The translations under genes and the position numbers were made by a program. This document shows positions 8,010 to 18,700 of a stretch of 64,000 nucleotides of DNA, piece by piece (the first letter of the stretch is position 1; each line of letters opens with the position of its first letter). Location of the stretch: the NCBI RefSeq assembly GCF_009862785.1, contig NZ_WWHU01000001.1, positions 3,410,001-3,474,000 on the forward strand. The letters run 5' to 3'. The stretch is from Gordonia sp. SID5947. Lineage in GTDB: Bacteria > Actinomycetota > Actinomycetes > Mycobacteriales > Mycobacteriaceae. The notes beneath the pieces are model-generated. The model had not been told where the DNA came from. It did not search any database and saw nothing but the letters and a program-made list of their open reading frames with translations.

Positions 8010-9683
8010 TCATCGATCGACCGTCGACAGCTCCCTATCTGCGGGAACCGCCGCCCGACGACGCGGCACCGTCAGGTGCCGTTCGCGATGTCGCGACTCG
8101 GTCAGGTCGTGTAGTCGTGCGGTGAGGAGATCGGCAGTGGTGAGCAGTCCGGTCGGGCGGCCCACGTCGTCGACCACCACGGCACTGGTGGCCCCCAGAT
8201 CGGCCAGCGCATATGCCACCTCGCGAAGGGTCTGCCGCGGATACACGTGCGGCAAGTCGTCGACGTGCTCGGCGACCCGGGCAAGCGCCGCCCCATCGGT
8301 CGGCACCACATCCGCGACGGTGAACGACTCGAGCGGGTCGGTCGAGTACTCGCGGGTCAGGTGCTGTCCTCGGCGGGCGAGTTTCTCGGTCAGCACCGAG
8401 CGCTTGAGGACGAGAACCGACAATGCATAGGCAGCCGTCGCGGACACGAGGAGTGGCAGCAACGCCGACCAGGCGTGGGTGAGCTCGACCGTGAAGATGA
8501 CACCGGTCAGTGGTGAGCGCATGACACCGCCGAGGACCGCGGCCAGTCCCAGCATCGCCCACAGCCCCGGTGTGGTGTGGGGCAGGATGTTCCCCTCCCA
8601 CGCGCCGAGCGCCGCGCCGATCATGAAGATCGGCGCAAGCACGCCCCCTGATGTCCCCGACCCCAGGGAGACCGACCAGATGACGGTCTTCACCGTCAGG
8701 ATCCCGATGATCAGGCTCGTCGTCGCGTGGCCGGTCAGGAGGTCGTCGATCACGTCGTAGCCGACGCCGAGTGCGCGGGGCTCGATCAGTCCACCGACAC
8801 CGATGACGAGACCGCCGATGGCCGGCCACCACATCCAGTGGATCGGCAGGCGCCCGAAGGCGTCTTCGGATCGGTACACCAACCACGTTGCGGCCACGGC
8901 CAACAGCCCCCCGCTGAGGCCCACGAGCACGGCACCGAGGTCGACCGTCCACGGAAACACACCCTGCGACGTCGGGACGGCGAAGACCGCACCCGAGCCG
9001 AGGATGGACGCCCGCACCACGGTTGCCGTCGCGACCGCGGCAACGACCGGGATGAAACTTCTTGGGCGCCACTCGAAGAGGAGCAGCTCGACCGCCAGCA
9101 GCACTGCGGCGACCGGCGAGTTGAATGTGGCGGCCATGCCCGCTGCCGCTCCCGACACCAGCAGCGTCTTGCGCTCGTCGGCGGTGATATGCAGATGCTG
9201 CGCGAGGATGGAACCGATCGCGCCGCCGGTCATGATGATCGGGCCCTCGGCCCCGAACGGGCCGCCGCTACCGATGCTCACCGCCGACGACACCGGTTTG
9301 AGTACGGCCACTCGAGGGGCGATGGTGCTTCCCCGCATCAGGATCGCCTCGATCGCCTCGGGCATACCGTGACCGCGGATCTGAGCGGAGCCGAAGCGTG
9401 CCATCAGTCCCACCAACAGGCCGCCGAGGATCGGTGCCGCGAGAATCAACCACCACGGGTGTCCCTGCGCGCCCGGGGAGATCTGGTCGAATCGAATCCT
9501 TTGGTAGAAGACGAGATTGGTGACCAACCCGATCAGATGAAGGAGCAACCACGCCGCTCCGGCGCCGAGTGCACCGACCGGGACCGCCCACGCGACGATG
9601 AAGAGCATCCGCCGGTCGACCGCGAAGTCACCGAGGGGTGACGGGCTGACTGCATCGGCGGGGGCAGGGCGGTTGCGGACCAC
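8010..9683 (-). CDS. ClC-type chloride channel/antiporter with CBS domains
   Basis: 557 residues from the GTG at 9683; the frame stays open further upstream, into the MarR gene, but with no similarity, and the start lacks a strong ribosome binding site. About ten membrane helices follow. The anion selectivity motifs are present in altered form: GSGGPFGAEGP, where the gating glutamate of GxEGP is kept, and GGVLAPIF in place of GxFxP. A C-terminal pair of CBS-like modules (about residues 430-530, ending near VVVDDVGRPTGLLTTADLL) probably senses nucleotides. It starts 20 bp after the stop of the MarR gene and should be co-transcribed with it. Whether it is a channel or an H+/Cl- exchanger is not decided here. 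Confidence 0.88.
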   Translation of the reverse strand: MVRNRPAPADAVSPSPLGDFAVDRRMLFIVAWAVPVGALGAGAAWLLLHLIGLVTNLVFYQRIRFDQISPGAQGHPWWLILAAPILGGLLVGLMARFGSAQIRGHGMPEAIEAILMRGSTIAPRVAVLKPVSSAVSIGSGGPFGAEGPIIMTGGAIGSILAQHLHITADERKTLLVSGAAAGMAATFNSPVAAVLLAVELLLFEWRPRSFIPVVAAVATATVVRASILGSGAVFAVPTSQGVFPWTVDLGAVLVGLSGGLLAVAATWLVYRSEDAFGRLPIHWMWWPAIGGLVIGVGGLIEPRALGVGYDVIDDLLTGHATTSLIIGILTVKTVIWSVSLGSGTSGGVLAPIFMIGAALGAWEGNILPHTTPGLWAMLGLAAVLGGVMRSPLTGVIFTVELTHAWSALLPLLVSATAAYALSVLVLKRSVLTEKLARRGQHLTREYSTDPLESFTVADVVPTDGAALARVAEHVDDLPHVYPRQTLREVAYALADLGATSAVVVDDVGRPTGLLTTADLLTARLHDLTESRHRERHLTVPRRRAAVPADRELSTVDR

Positions 9684-9703
9684 CGGCCGCCGGATCCGGG
9701 GCC

Positions 9704-10183
9704 TCACAGCGGCAACGGCCCGGTCTCGGATGCATACTCCTCGCCGACGACCCGATGCATGGCACGTAGGCCCGCGACCATGCCGGCTCGCTCTTCGGGT
9801 TCGAGTTGCGACAGCACTCTCGTCAACTCGTCCTCGCGCCATTGCAGGACGCGTTTGACGAGACCGTGGCCCGCCTCGGTCAGATCCAGCGTCACCACCC
9901 GTCGATTGGTCGGTTCCGAGCCGCGCGCGAGGTAACCGGAGTTCTGCAGCCTATCGGCCAGGCGCGTTACGGACGACGCTCCGACACCGAGTGCCTGTGC
10001 CACGTCGACAGATGAACTCGGACCGATCGCGGCCAGGGTCCACAGCATCCGGAACTGGGCGAGTGACACATCCCCGGTGGCCGCCGCGACGCTGTGCAAG
10101 GCGATGCCCACGAGGTCGCGGGTCGCCAACTGCAACGTCGCGACGTCGGGCGCGCTCGCGCCGGTGCTCTGACTCGATGGCAT
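9704..10183 (-). CDS. MarR family transcriptional regulator
   Basis: 159 residues from the ATG at 10183. The winged helix is plain: SSSVDVAQALGVGASSVTRLADRL (recognition helix) followed by NRRVVTLDLTEAG (wing). A TTG further upstream at 10207 would put the start inside an operator palindrome, so I prefer the ATG. Two 13 bp palindromes of form TTGC-N5-GCAA lie at 10195-10207 and 10211-10223, just upstream, and suggest autorepression. The ClC gene follows in the same direction and is its likely target. The inducer is unknown. Confidence 0.9.
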   Translation of the reverse strand: MPSSQSTGASAPDVATLQLATRDLVGIALHSVAAATGDVSLAQFRMLWTLAAIGPSSSVDVAQALGVGASSVTRLADRLQNSGYLARGSEPTNRRVVTLDLTEAGHGLVKRVLQWREDELTRVLSQLEPEERAGMVAGLRAMHRVVGEEYASETGPLPL

Positions 10184-10194
10184 GCCTGGCAGTA

Positions 10195-10223
10195 TTGCAT
10201 AGTGCAAGAATTGCCTTGTGCAA
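10195..10223. promoter_or_regulatory. Paired MarR operators
   Basis: TTGCATAGTGCAA (10195-10207) and TTGCCTTGTGCAA (10211-10223) share the palindromic pattern TTGC-N5-GCAA and are 16 bp apart, centre to centre, about 1.5 helical turns. They lie immediately upstream of the marR start and upstream of nothing else, as the gene on the other side ends here. Confidence 0.7.
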
Positions 10224-10237
10224 GGATCTGCGGTGCC

Positions 10238-11674
10238 CTATCCCTGCTCGCTCCACCACTCCCGCAACGCCTCGACCGCCTCCTCGTACGAGAGCGGCCC
10301 ACGATCGAGTCGCAGCTCCTTGAGGTAGCGCCACGCCTCGCCGACCTTGGGGCCCGGCGGGAGGTCCAGCAGTTCCATGATGGCGTTGCCGTCGAGGTCC
10401 GGCCGTACCCGATCCAGGTCCTCGGCCGCCTTGAGAGCCGCGATCCGCTGTTCGAGGTGGTCGTAGTTCTCCTGGAGCCGCCGCGCCCGACGCTTGTTGC
10501 GGGTGGTGCAGTCGGCCCGGACGAGTTTGTGCAGGCGATCCAGCAGTGGCCCGGCGTCACTGACGTAGCGACGGACCGCGGAGTCCGTCCACGTGCCGTC
10601 GCCGTAGCCGTGAAAGCGCAGGTGCAGGAACACCAGATTCGAGACATCCTCGACGATCGATTTCGGGTACTTGAGAGCCCGCATCCGCTTGCGGACCAGT
10701 TTGGCACCGACCACCTCGTGGTGGTGGAAACTCACGCCGCCACCGGGTTCGTGCCGTCGGGTGGCCGGCTTCCCGATGTCGTGCAGGAGGGCGGCCCACC
10801 GCAGGATCAGATCGGGATCACCCTCCTCGAGGTCGATCGCCTGCCTGAGCACCGTCAGCGAGTGCTGGTAGACATCCTTGTGCTGGTGGTGTTCGTCGAT
10901 GGTCAGCTTCATCCCCGGCACCTCCGGGAGCACCCGCTCACCCAGGCCGGTGTCCACCATCAGGTCGATCGCCTCCAACGGATGTTCACCGAGGATCATC
11001 TTGTCCAACTCGGTACGGACACGTTCGGCGGTGATCCGATCGATCTGCGCCGACATCTCGGTGATCGCATCCGAGACCCGCGGCGTGACCCGGAAGCCGA
11101 GCTGAGAGACGAACCGGATCGCCCGCAGCATCCGCAGCGGATCGTCGGCGAAGGATTCCTGCGGGGTGGCCGGGGTGTCGATGATTCCCGCCAGGAGGGC
11201 GGTCATCCCGTCGAGCGGGTCGCAGAACTCCGCGGGGCCGTCCGCCCCGATCCGTACGGCCATCGCGTTGATGGTGAAGTCGCGCCGCACCAGATCGTCG
11301 GCGAGCGATTCGCCGAACACCACCTCCGGATTGCGTCCGACCCGGTCATATGCGTCGGATCGGAAGGTGGTGATCTCCACCATGTGGTCGCCCTTGCGCG
11401 CACTGATCGTGCCGAACTCGATGCCGGTGTCCCATCGGGCGTCGGCCCAGGCGGCCATCAATGCCGAGACCTGCTCGGGTCTGGCGTCGGTCGTGAAGTC
11501 GAGATCGCCCGACAGCCTGCCGAGCACTGCGTCCCGGACCGACCCGCCGACCAGGTACAGCTCGTGGCCCGCATCCGCGAACGCCGCGCCGAGTGGCACC
11601 AACACGTCGGACAGCCCCTGCAGCGTGACGGCCGCTGATGCCAGCAGACGGGTGCGGCGTTCGGGCTCTGTCAC
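10238..11674 (-). CDS. pcnA: CCA tRNA nucleotidyltransferase
   Basis: 478 residues from the GTG at 11674 (MTEPERRTRLL); the frame is open beyond this but without similarity. It adds the 3' CCA to tRNAs. The nucleotidyltransferase core shows LVGGSVRDAVLGRLSGDLDF with the catalytic DxD (DLD), then the FTINAMAV and RMLRAIRF motifs. An HD domain follows (WAALLHDIGKP, with HHHE further on), as in the actinobacterial long form. Equivalent to Rv3907c, and as there it is divergent from the mutT4-like gene. The tRNA-Ile gene in this window lacks an encoded CCA and so depends on this enzyme. Confidence 0.93.
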   Translation of the reverse strand: MTEPERRTRLLASAAVTLQGLSDVLVPLGAAFADAGHELYLVGGSVRDAVLGRLSGDLDFTTDARPEQVSALMAAWADARWDTGIEFGTISARKGDHMVEITTFRSDAYDRVGRNPEVVFGESLADDLVRRDFTINAMAVRIGADGPAEFCDPLDGMTALLAGIIDTPATPQESFADDPLRMLRAIRFVSQLGFRVTPRVSDAITEMSAQIDRITAERVRTELDKMILGEHPLEAIDLMVDTGLGERVLPEVPGMKLTIDEHHQHKDVYQHSLTVLRQAIDLEEGDPDLILRWAALLHDIGKPATRRHEPGGGVSFHHHEVVGAKLVRKRMRALKYPKSIVEDVSNLVFLHLRFHGYGDGTWTDSAVRRYVSDAGPLLDRLHKLVRADCTTRNKRRARRLQENYDHLEQRIAALKAAEDLDRVRPDLDGNAIMELLDLPPGPKVGEAWRYLKELRLDRGPLSYEEAVEALREWWSEQG

Positions 11675-11796
11675 GGCATGCCAGCCTACCGTCGTGACGT
11701 CCGACGACCACAAATCGTCGTGAACCGCCACACGCGACCGGCGGCCCACCGGCCATCCGGGCAAACAGCAGGTGACCAACGGCTAGCATCGAGGGC

Positions 11797-12999
11797 GTGT
11801 CCGCCGATCCGTCCACCGACCCCTCTGACGTCGCCTCCGACGTCACCGCGGGAGGTCACGGCACCGGCGATGTGACCCGCGACACCTCATCCGCGCGGTC
11901 GGACGCCGGGTCCGGCCGACGCGTGACCCCGGCAGATCTGGCACGGGGTTCGCATCCGGGTGCCGCAACCCCTGCCGCCGCGGCCACCCCCGAGGAGCCG
12001 AAGCCCGGACAGGCCCGTCGCGGCCGCCGTGGACGCCGCCGGCGCGGTCGGCGGCCGTCCACGACGCCGTCGGGTACCGAGGCGCATCACAGCGCAGCCG
12101 ACACACCTCGTGCGGTCGACCGCCGCGACGCGCCCAAGCCCGGGCCGATGCCGAAACGACCGACGGATCCCGAACGGCTCGCCGGCGACGGCGACGAAGG
12201 GACGCCGACACACACCCGGGTCTCGCCGCCGAAGCCATCGGATCTGGTCGCGGTGACCGCGAAGATCACCAAGACCGGCCTGACCCACGCCGCGGGCTCC
12301 GACGGCACCACCACCGCGGGCAAGACCAAGAACCGCAGACGTACCGGTACCCGTCCCGAACGCGGTCAGGGACAGGGACCCGAACGCCTGCGCACCGTTC
12401 GCGAGACCTCGGCCGGCGGGCTGGTCATCTCCGACCTCGACCTCCCCGTCGATGAGCTCTGCGCCGCGCTCATCGGCCGGATGGACCGCCGCGGCCGGAT
12501 GATGTGGTCGTTGCCCAAGGGCCACATCGAGACCGGCGAGACCGCCGAGCAGACCGCGATCCGGGAAGTCGCGGAGGAGACGGGCATCAGCGGCACCGTC
12601 GTCGCGCCGCTCGGCAAGATCGATTACTGGTTCGTCAGCGAGGGCAGGCGCATCCACAAGACGGTTCACCACTATCTCCTGCGCAGCATCGGCGGCGAGC
12701 TGTCGGACGCCGATTACGAGGTCAGCGAGGTGGCTTGGGTGCCGCTGGCCGAACTACCCAGGAAGCTCACGTACTCTGACGAGCGGCGACTGGCCCGGAT
12801 GGCCCGCGGCGTCATCGCCGATCTCGCCGCCGACCCGAACCGGTTGGCCCAGTCCGAGGCCGAGAGCATTCGCACCGAACCCAACGCCTATGAGAGAGCC
12901 GCAGCCGCACGCAACCAGCGTCGCAACGAACCGCAACCACCGTCGCGGTCCCGTCGGCGCCGGCGACGTCCCCGGCGACCTCCGGCCGGCGATGCCTGA
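11797..12999 (+). CDS. mutT4: NUDIX hydrolase (MutT4-like)
   Basis: 400 residues from a GTG with GAGGG just upstream. The first 195 residues are low-complexity, rich in Arg, Pro and Thr, with a run of [15 protein letters not shown] basic repeats, and probably disordered. The NUDIX domain follows, with a full Nudix box at residues 242-264 (G-x5-E-x7-R-E-V-x-E-E-T-G-I). Family members hydrolyse nucleoside diphosphates linked to other moieties, often in sanitation of oxidised nucleotides. Position matches Rv3908 (mutT4). Another Arg-rich tail ends the protein. The next gene starts within its last codons (ATG at 12992), so translation is likely coupled. Confidence 0.9.
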   Translation: MSADPSTDPSDVASDVTAGGHGTGDVTRDTSSARSDAGSGRRVTPADLARGSHPGAATPAAAATPEEPKPGQARRGRRGRRRRGRRPSTTPSGTEAHHSAADTPRAVDRRDAPKPGPMPKRPTDPERLAGDGDEGTPTHTRVSPPKPSDLVAVTAKITKTGLTHAAGSDGTTTAGKTKNRRRTGTRPERGQGQGPERLRTVRETSAGGLVISDLDLPVDELCAALIGRMDRRGRMMWSLPKGHIETGETAEQTAIREVAEETGISGTVVAPLGKIDYWFVSEGRRIHKTVHHYLLRSIGGELSDADYEVSEVAWVPLAELPRKLTYSDERRLARMARGVIADLAADPNRLAQSEAESIRTEPNAYERAAAARNQRRNEPQPPSRSRRRRRRPRRPPAGDA

Positions 13000-15747
13000 C
13001 CGCCGGGTGATCAGGCTTCTTGCTTCTCGTCGTCGAATCGCGCGTACCTCCGCGGCGATCGTCGCGGTCCTGACGATCGTGCTGCTGGCCGCTGCTCCGG
13101 CGGCCGCCGTACCGGACGCGTCGGCCACCGCCGACGACGGGATCCCCGACGACTTCCTGCGGCTGTCCATCGACACCGTCTCCCCCTCTCTCGTCACCAG
13201 CAGCGGCGGATCCGTGGTCACCGTGACCGGACAGATCGAGAACATCGGTGACCGGCAGCTACACAACCTGTCGGTGCGCCTCGAACGCGGCGATCCGGTC
13301 GCCGACGCCGCAGGACTCCGGAGCAGCCTCGCCGTGACGCCCGTCCCGGTCAGCGCCGCGACCCCGTTCCGGCCCATCTCCGACGATCTCTCACCTGGTC
13401 GGTCGATCCCGTTCACCGTCAAGGCCCCGCTGTCGGGCGACGGCGGGCTCGACATACAGCGCACCGGGGTGTTTCCGTTACAGGTCAACGTGAACGGACT
13501 TCCCGACTACGGGAACCCGGCCAAGCTCGCGCAGTCGCGCACGCTCCTGCCGGTGCTGTCGCTGCCCCCGACCGTGACCGTGCGGCCGGCTACGTCGATC
13601 CGAGTTCGGAGGCGAGCGAGCCCAACCCGCGTGACTCCGATCTGGGCGCCGACGGCTCGATCTCGGCGAATCTGTCGAGTCCGGCCCGGTTCACCATGCT
13701 CTGGCCGCTGGCGGCACCACCGCAGCTCACCCCGGGAGTGCTCGGCGGGCAGACCGAGCCGGTCCGCCTGGTGGGCGAAGAACTGGCCAGGTCACTCGAG
13801 CCCGGTGGCCGGCTGAACACCCTGCTCGCGGCGGCCCGGTCGGTCGCGGGCGACACCGATCCACCCGACAGCGATTCCGCGGCCTCCGAATCGGAGACCG
13901 CGACGAGCGGAAACGGGGCGTCGAAGTCCGCGGAGTCCTCCGCGCCGCCGTCCGGTGACACCGGCGGCGGATCCGAGAGCGGCACCACCGACGACTCCGG
14001 GAGTGCAACCGGGCGAAAGCCGTCCAAACTCGAACAGAGCATGTGCCTGGCCATCGATCCGGACCTGTTGGTGACGGTCCGGTCCATGTCGCTCGGCTAC
14101 CAGGTCTCGAGCGATCCGATGGACCCGACGTCGTCGACCACCACGGGCTCCGGACAGCCGGCCGCACTGCAGTGGCTGACCGACCTGCGTCAGCTCGCCG
14201 GGCAGATGTGTGTGGTGGCTCTGCCGTTCGCGCAGGCCGATCTGACATCGCTTGCCCGTATCGGCAACACCGGCCTCACGAACGACGCGCTCACCACGCC
14301 CTCCGACGTCGTCGACGCGATCCTCGGGGTGCGCAGCGTCCGGGGCATCACCATCCCGGCGCTGGGAGCTCTCGACGCGACCGGCGCGAGCGTCCTGACA
14401 TCGGCGTCCCTCGACAAAGCCGTCACCTCGACGAGCAGCATGGCGACCACGCGCCCCGGCGCCACCGGCCAATACCGAATCGGTGACCTGCGGGTCCAAT
14501 CCGCCGAGGCCCCGATCACGGCGTCCCTGGCCGGCCTGGGCCCCGCGCCGTCGACCACCCCGCTCACTCCGCCCGAGCAGGAGGTGTCGTTCGCGGGAGA
14601 GTCGGCCGCGGGCCGGCGGCAGGCGGCCGTCGCCGCACTGGCCTATCCGTCGATCTCCGCGCCCGAACGCACCGAACGGGGCGAGCCCCGACCTCGACTG
14701 CCGGCGGCCGGGCGCAGCGCCTTCGTGGTGCCGCCCACCTACTGGTCTCCGTCCACCGACGACACCAACGCCTTGTTCACCACCGCGACCCTCCTGTTGG
14801 AGTCGGGAGTGGCCGCACCCACCTCGCTCACCGACGTCGTCGACGAGCTCGGCCGCACCGGATCCACCGCGCGCTTCGTCAGACCTCCGGGCGTCGGTTC
14901 GCTCGCGTCGCTCGGCGTGTCGGTCTCCGACCGCACCGCGGCGAGGATGCGCGACGACGCCGAGCTGTCGTACCAGTTGCAGGCATCGCTGATGCAATCC
15001 GAGGACGTCGCCGCCACGCCCGAGCGATACATGGCGCCGCTACGCGAGGACCTGTTGCGCGCCATCCGGGTGCCGGACCGCGCCGGCGCTGCGGAACGAG
15101 CCGAGATCCGGACTCAACGCGCGGCCCGCGTCACCGCATCCGGCGACACCCTGACGCGGATGCGGGGCGCCGTGACGATCCTCGACCCCGGCGGGCGGTA
15201 CACGCTCGCGTCCGAGCGCAGTCCCCTGCTCCTGGTCGTCCGCAATGAGCTGTCGTTGCCGATCCGGGTACGGATGAACGTCACCGCACCACACGAACTC
15301 GACGTCGGCGACATCGGCGTCATCGAGATCCCCGCCCGTGGGACGCGCCAGATCCAGTTGCCCACACGCGCGGAGAACTCCGAGGCGATCACCGTCACCA
15401 TCGGCATGTCCACCTCGAGCGGTGTCTCCCTCGGCTCTCCCATCCGGTTGTCCGTCCACGCGAACGCCTACGGAAAGCCGCTGTTCTGGATCACCATCGG
15501 CGCGGCCGTCGCGCTGGTGCTGCTGACCGTGCGACGTCTCTGGCACCGGTTCCGCGGCGAGCCCGACCCGGCCGACGAAGACCGGCCCGACCCCGATGAA
15601 CACGAACGACTGCTGGCCGGCACCACCTATCAGGAGCGTCGCCGTACCCTGCATCAAGAGATGTCACATCCCGAGACAGAGGACCCCGAGACAGAGGACA
15701 CGGCCCCGCCTGCGACGACGGGCTCGAACGACCGAGACACACCATGA
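12992..15747 (+). pseudogene. DUF6049 family secreted/membrane protein, split by one-base frameshift
   Basis: Equivalent to Rv3909, lying between mutT4 and murJ. The first part (12992 to about 13565) encodes a signal/anchor segment, then an extracytoplasmic beta-rich domain. At a C5 run (13565-13569) the frame breaks: adding one C yields LPPDRDRAAGYVDPSSEASE and joins the two halves perfectly, giving 918 residues. The second part includes a Ser/Asp-rich stretch, a large exported domain and a C-terminal membrane helix (PLFWITIGAAVALVLLTV) with a short acidic cytoplasmic tail. Function is unknown; the conserved position next to murJ suggests a cell-envelope role. The ATG of murJ overlaps its stop (ATGA). 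I think the break is a sequencing error. Confidence 0.85.
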
Positions 15748-18700
15748 CCGACCAAGGACCACGCGAACCGCGCCGCGCGTCGCCCCGCCGGATACCTCCC
15801 CGCGGGGCGGACGGACGACGGCCCGCCGCCGGTCCCCCGCCGATGACCGGCCCCGTCGCCGATCAGCCGCCGCTGGCCGGTCGGCCCGCCGGGACGCCGC
15901 CCTCCGCACCTCCCCCGTCCGGTCCGCGTCCGCCTGCACCCCGGCCCCCTGCATCCCGGCCCGCTGCACCCCGGCCTGCTGCACCCGGTCCGCGCACACC
16001 AGGGCCTGTACCCGCCGGCCAGTCCGCGCCTCCGCCACGTTTCATCCCGTCCCGGCGCCCCTCCGACACTCTCACCGACACCGGTGAACGGCCCCCGCTC
16101 GACGACACCGGGCCCGACGAGGGCAGCCCCAGCGGTCTCGAGCGCGATTCCGACTCGAGCATCCTCAGGACCAGCGGATCCATCGCGCTGGCCACCCTGA
16201 CCAGTCGCATCACCGGATTCATCCGGACCGTGCTGGTGCTGGCCATGCTGGGCCCCGCAATCGCATCGGCGTTCCAGGCCGCCTATGTGCTGCCGAACAT
16301 GATCGCCGAGGTCGTCCTCGGGCGGTGCTGACCGCGATCGTGATCCCGGTCCTGGTACGCGCCGAGGCCGAGGACCCCGACGGCGGCCGCGCGTTCATCA
16401 ACCGCATCTTCACCCTCACCCTGGCCACGCTGGGGACCGCGACGGTGATCGCCCTGATCGCCGCGCCCCTCCTGACCTTCCTCAACGTCGGCGACGGCGA
16501 CGTCAACCGGCCGCTGACCACCGCCCTGGCCTACCTGCTGCTACCGGAGATCCTGTTCTACGGGCTGTCCGCGCTGTTCATCGCGATCCTCAACATGAAG
16601 GGCTTCTTCAAGCCCGGCGCCTGGGCACCGGTGATGAACAACATCGTCCAGATCGCGACGCTGGTGCTGTACGCCCTGATGCCCGGCGAGATCACCCTCA
16701 ACCCGGTCCGGATGTCGGATCCGCAGCTACTGGTACTCGGCATCGGCACCACCCTCGGCGTGGTGGTCCAGGCATCGGTCCTGGTGCCGTGGCTCAAGCG
16801 GGCCGGAGTTCGTCTGCAGTTGCAGTGGGGGCTCGACGCGCGCCTGCGGCGCTTCGGCAACATGGCGCTGGCCATCGTCCTCTATGTCGCTATCCTGCAG
16901 GTCGGACTGGTCATCACCTACCGCATCGCCGCGCACGCCGACGCGTCGGGCATCAGCGTCTACGCCACCCACTGGCAGTTGTTGCAGCTCCCCTACGGCG
17001 TGCTGGGCGTGACGATCCTGACCGCGATCATGCCCAGGCTGTCGCGCAACGCCGCCGCCGACGACGATCGTGCCGTCGTCGACGACCTGTCCCTCGCCAC
17101 GCGGCTGACCATGGTGGCGCTGGTTCCGGTGGTCGCCTACATGACCTTCTTCGGTCCGGCGATCGGCATCGCGGTGTTCAACTTCGGCAAATTCGATGCC
17201 GACACCGCCTCACAGCTCGGCTCCGTCCTGGCGTGGGGCGCCTTCACGCTCATCCCCTATTCGATGACGCTGGTCCAGCTACGCGTGTTCTATGCGCGTC
17301 AGGACGCCTGGACGCCGACGGTGATGGTGCTCGGCATCACCGTCGTCAAGGTGGCGGCCTCCTACCTCGGACCCGTGCTGTTCTCCGATCCCGAACTGGT
17401 GGTTCGCTGGCTCGCGTTGTCGAACGGGCTCGGCTATCTGGTCGGTGCCGTCGTCGGCCACTACCTGCTGCGCAACCGTCTGCACAATGCTCGGCTCACC
17501 GACGTGTACCGCACAACGGTCATCACGCTCGGCGTCTCGATCGGCATCGCAGCCGTGGTCTGGGTGATCGCGAACCTCTCGGGACTCCATCACCTCGCGA
17601 CCGAGGTCGGAAAGTTCGGATCGCTCGTCTACCTCCTGGTGACCGCCGTCGTCGTTCTGGGTGTGACCTACGCGGGACTAGCCGCGGCCAAGGTCCCCGA
17701 CGTCGTTGCGATCGGAATGTCGGTGCGGCGCATGCTCGGTCGGTTCATCCCTGCCCTCGCTCCGCCACCGAGTTCGGTAACAGAATCGGCACCGACCATC
17801 ACGGTTCAGTTTCCGCGTATCACTCCGGACGAGTCGCTCCCGTACTCTGGACAAGTACAGGTGCTCCGCCGTTTCGACCGGGGCACGGCCACCTGGCAGT
17901 CGTACTCGGTTCACAGTGGTGGGGCCGCACGCCTTCGTGATGGCGGCGAGATGCGGGTCCATTCGCCCCGCGATATGCGCTACCGCAGGAGAGGAGCTCG
18001 GCGCTTGAGTGACAACGAGATCGGTACCACACAGGACACCGAGATCATCCCCGACGCCCCGACCTCCGACGGTGGTTCGGTGACCGTCGACGAGAAGCCG
18101 GCACAGCCGCGCGACGGCAACGCCGACAAGTCGGCGAAATCGGACCGACCGGGAACCGATTCCCCGGTTTCCGCCACGCCGTCGCCGTCGAAGGGCGAGT
18201 CGAAGGACGAGAAGTCCTCCGACGCAGACACATCCGACAGCGCGACAGTTCCCGTCACACGCCCTAGACCGCGCGGTCCGCGACTGGTGCCCGGCGCCGC
18301 CGTGGCGGGCGGCCGCTACCGCCTGCTCGACCATCACGGCGGTTCGCGTGGCCTGCAGTTCTGGCGCGCCCTCGACATCAACCTCGACCGCGAGGTCGCC
18401 CTCACCTTCGTCGACGCCGAGCAACTCACACCCCCGCCGGAACGGGGCGAGTCCGCCAAGGTCACCGACGAAGGACCGCAGGCGGTGCTGTCGCGGACAC
18501 TGCGGCTGGGACAGATCTCGTCGTCGGGTGTCGCGCGCGTCCTCGACGTGGTGCGCGGGTCGTCGGGCGGCATCGTCGTCAGCGAGTGGGTTCCCGGCTC
18601 GTCGCTGGCGGAGGTCGCGCAGTCCGGTCCGTCCCCGATCGGCGCCGCGCGTGCGGTCCGGGCGCTCGCTGCCGCCGCCGAGGCGACCCATCGATCGGGC

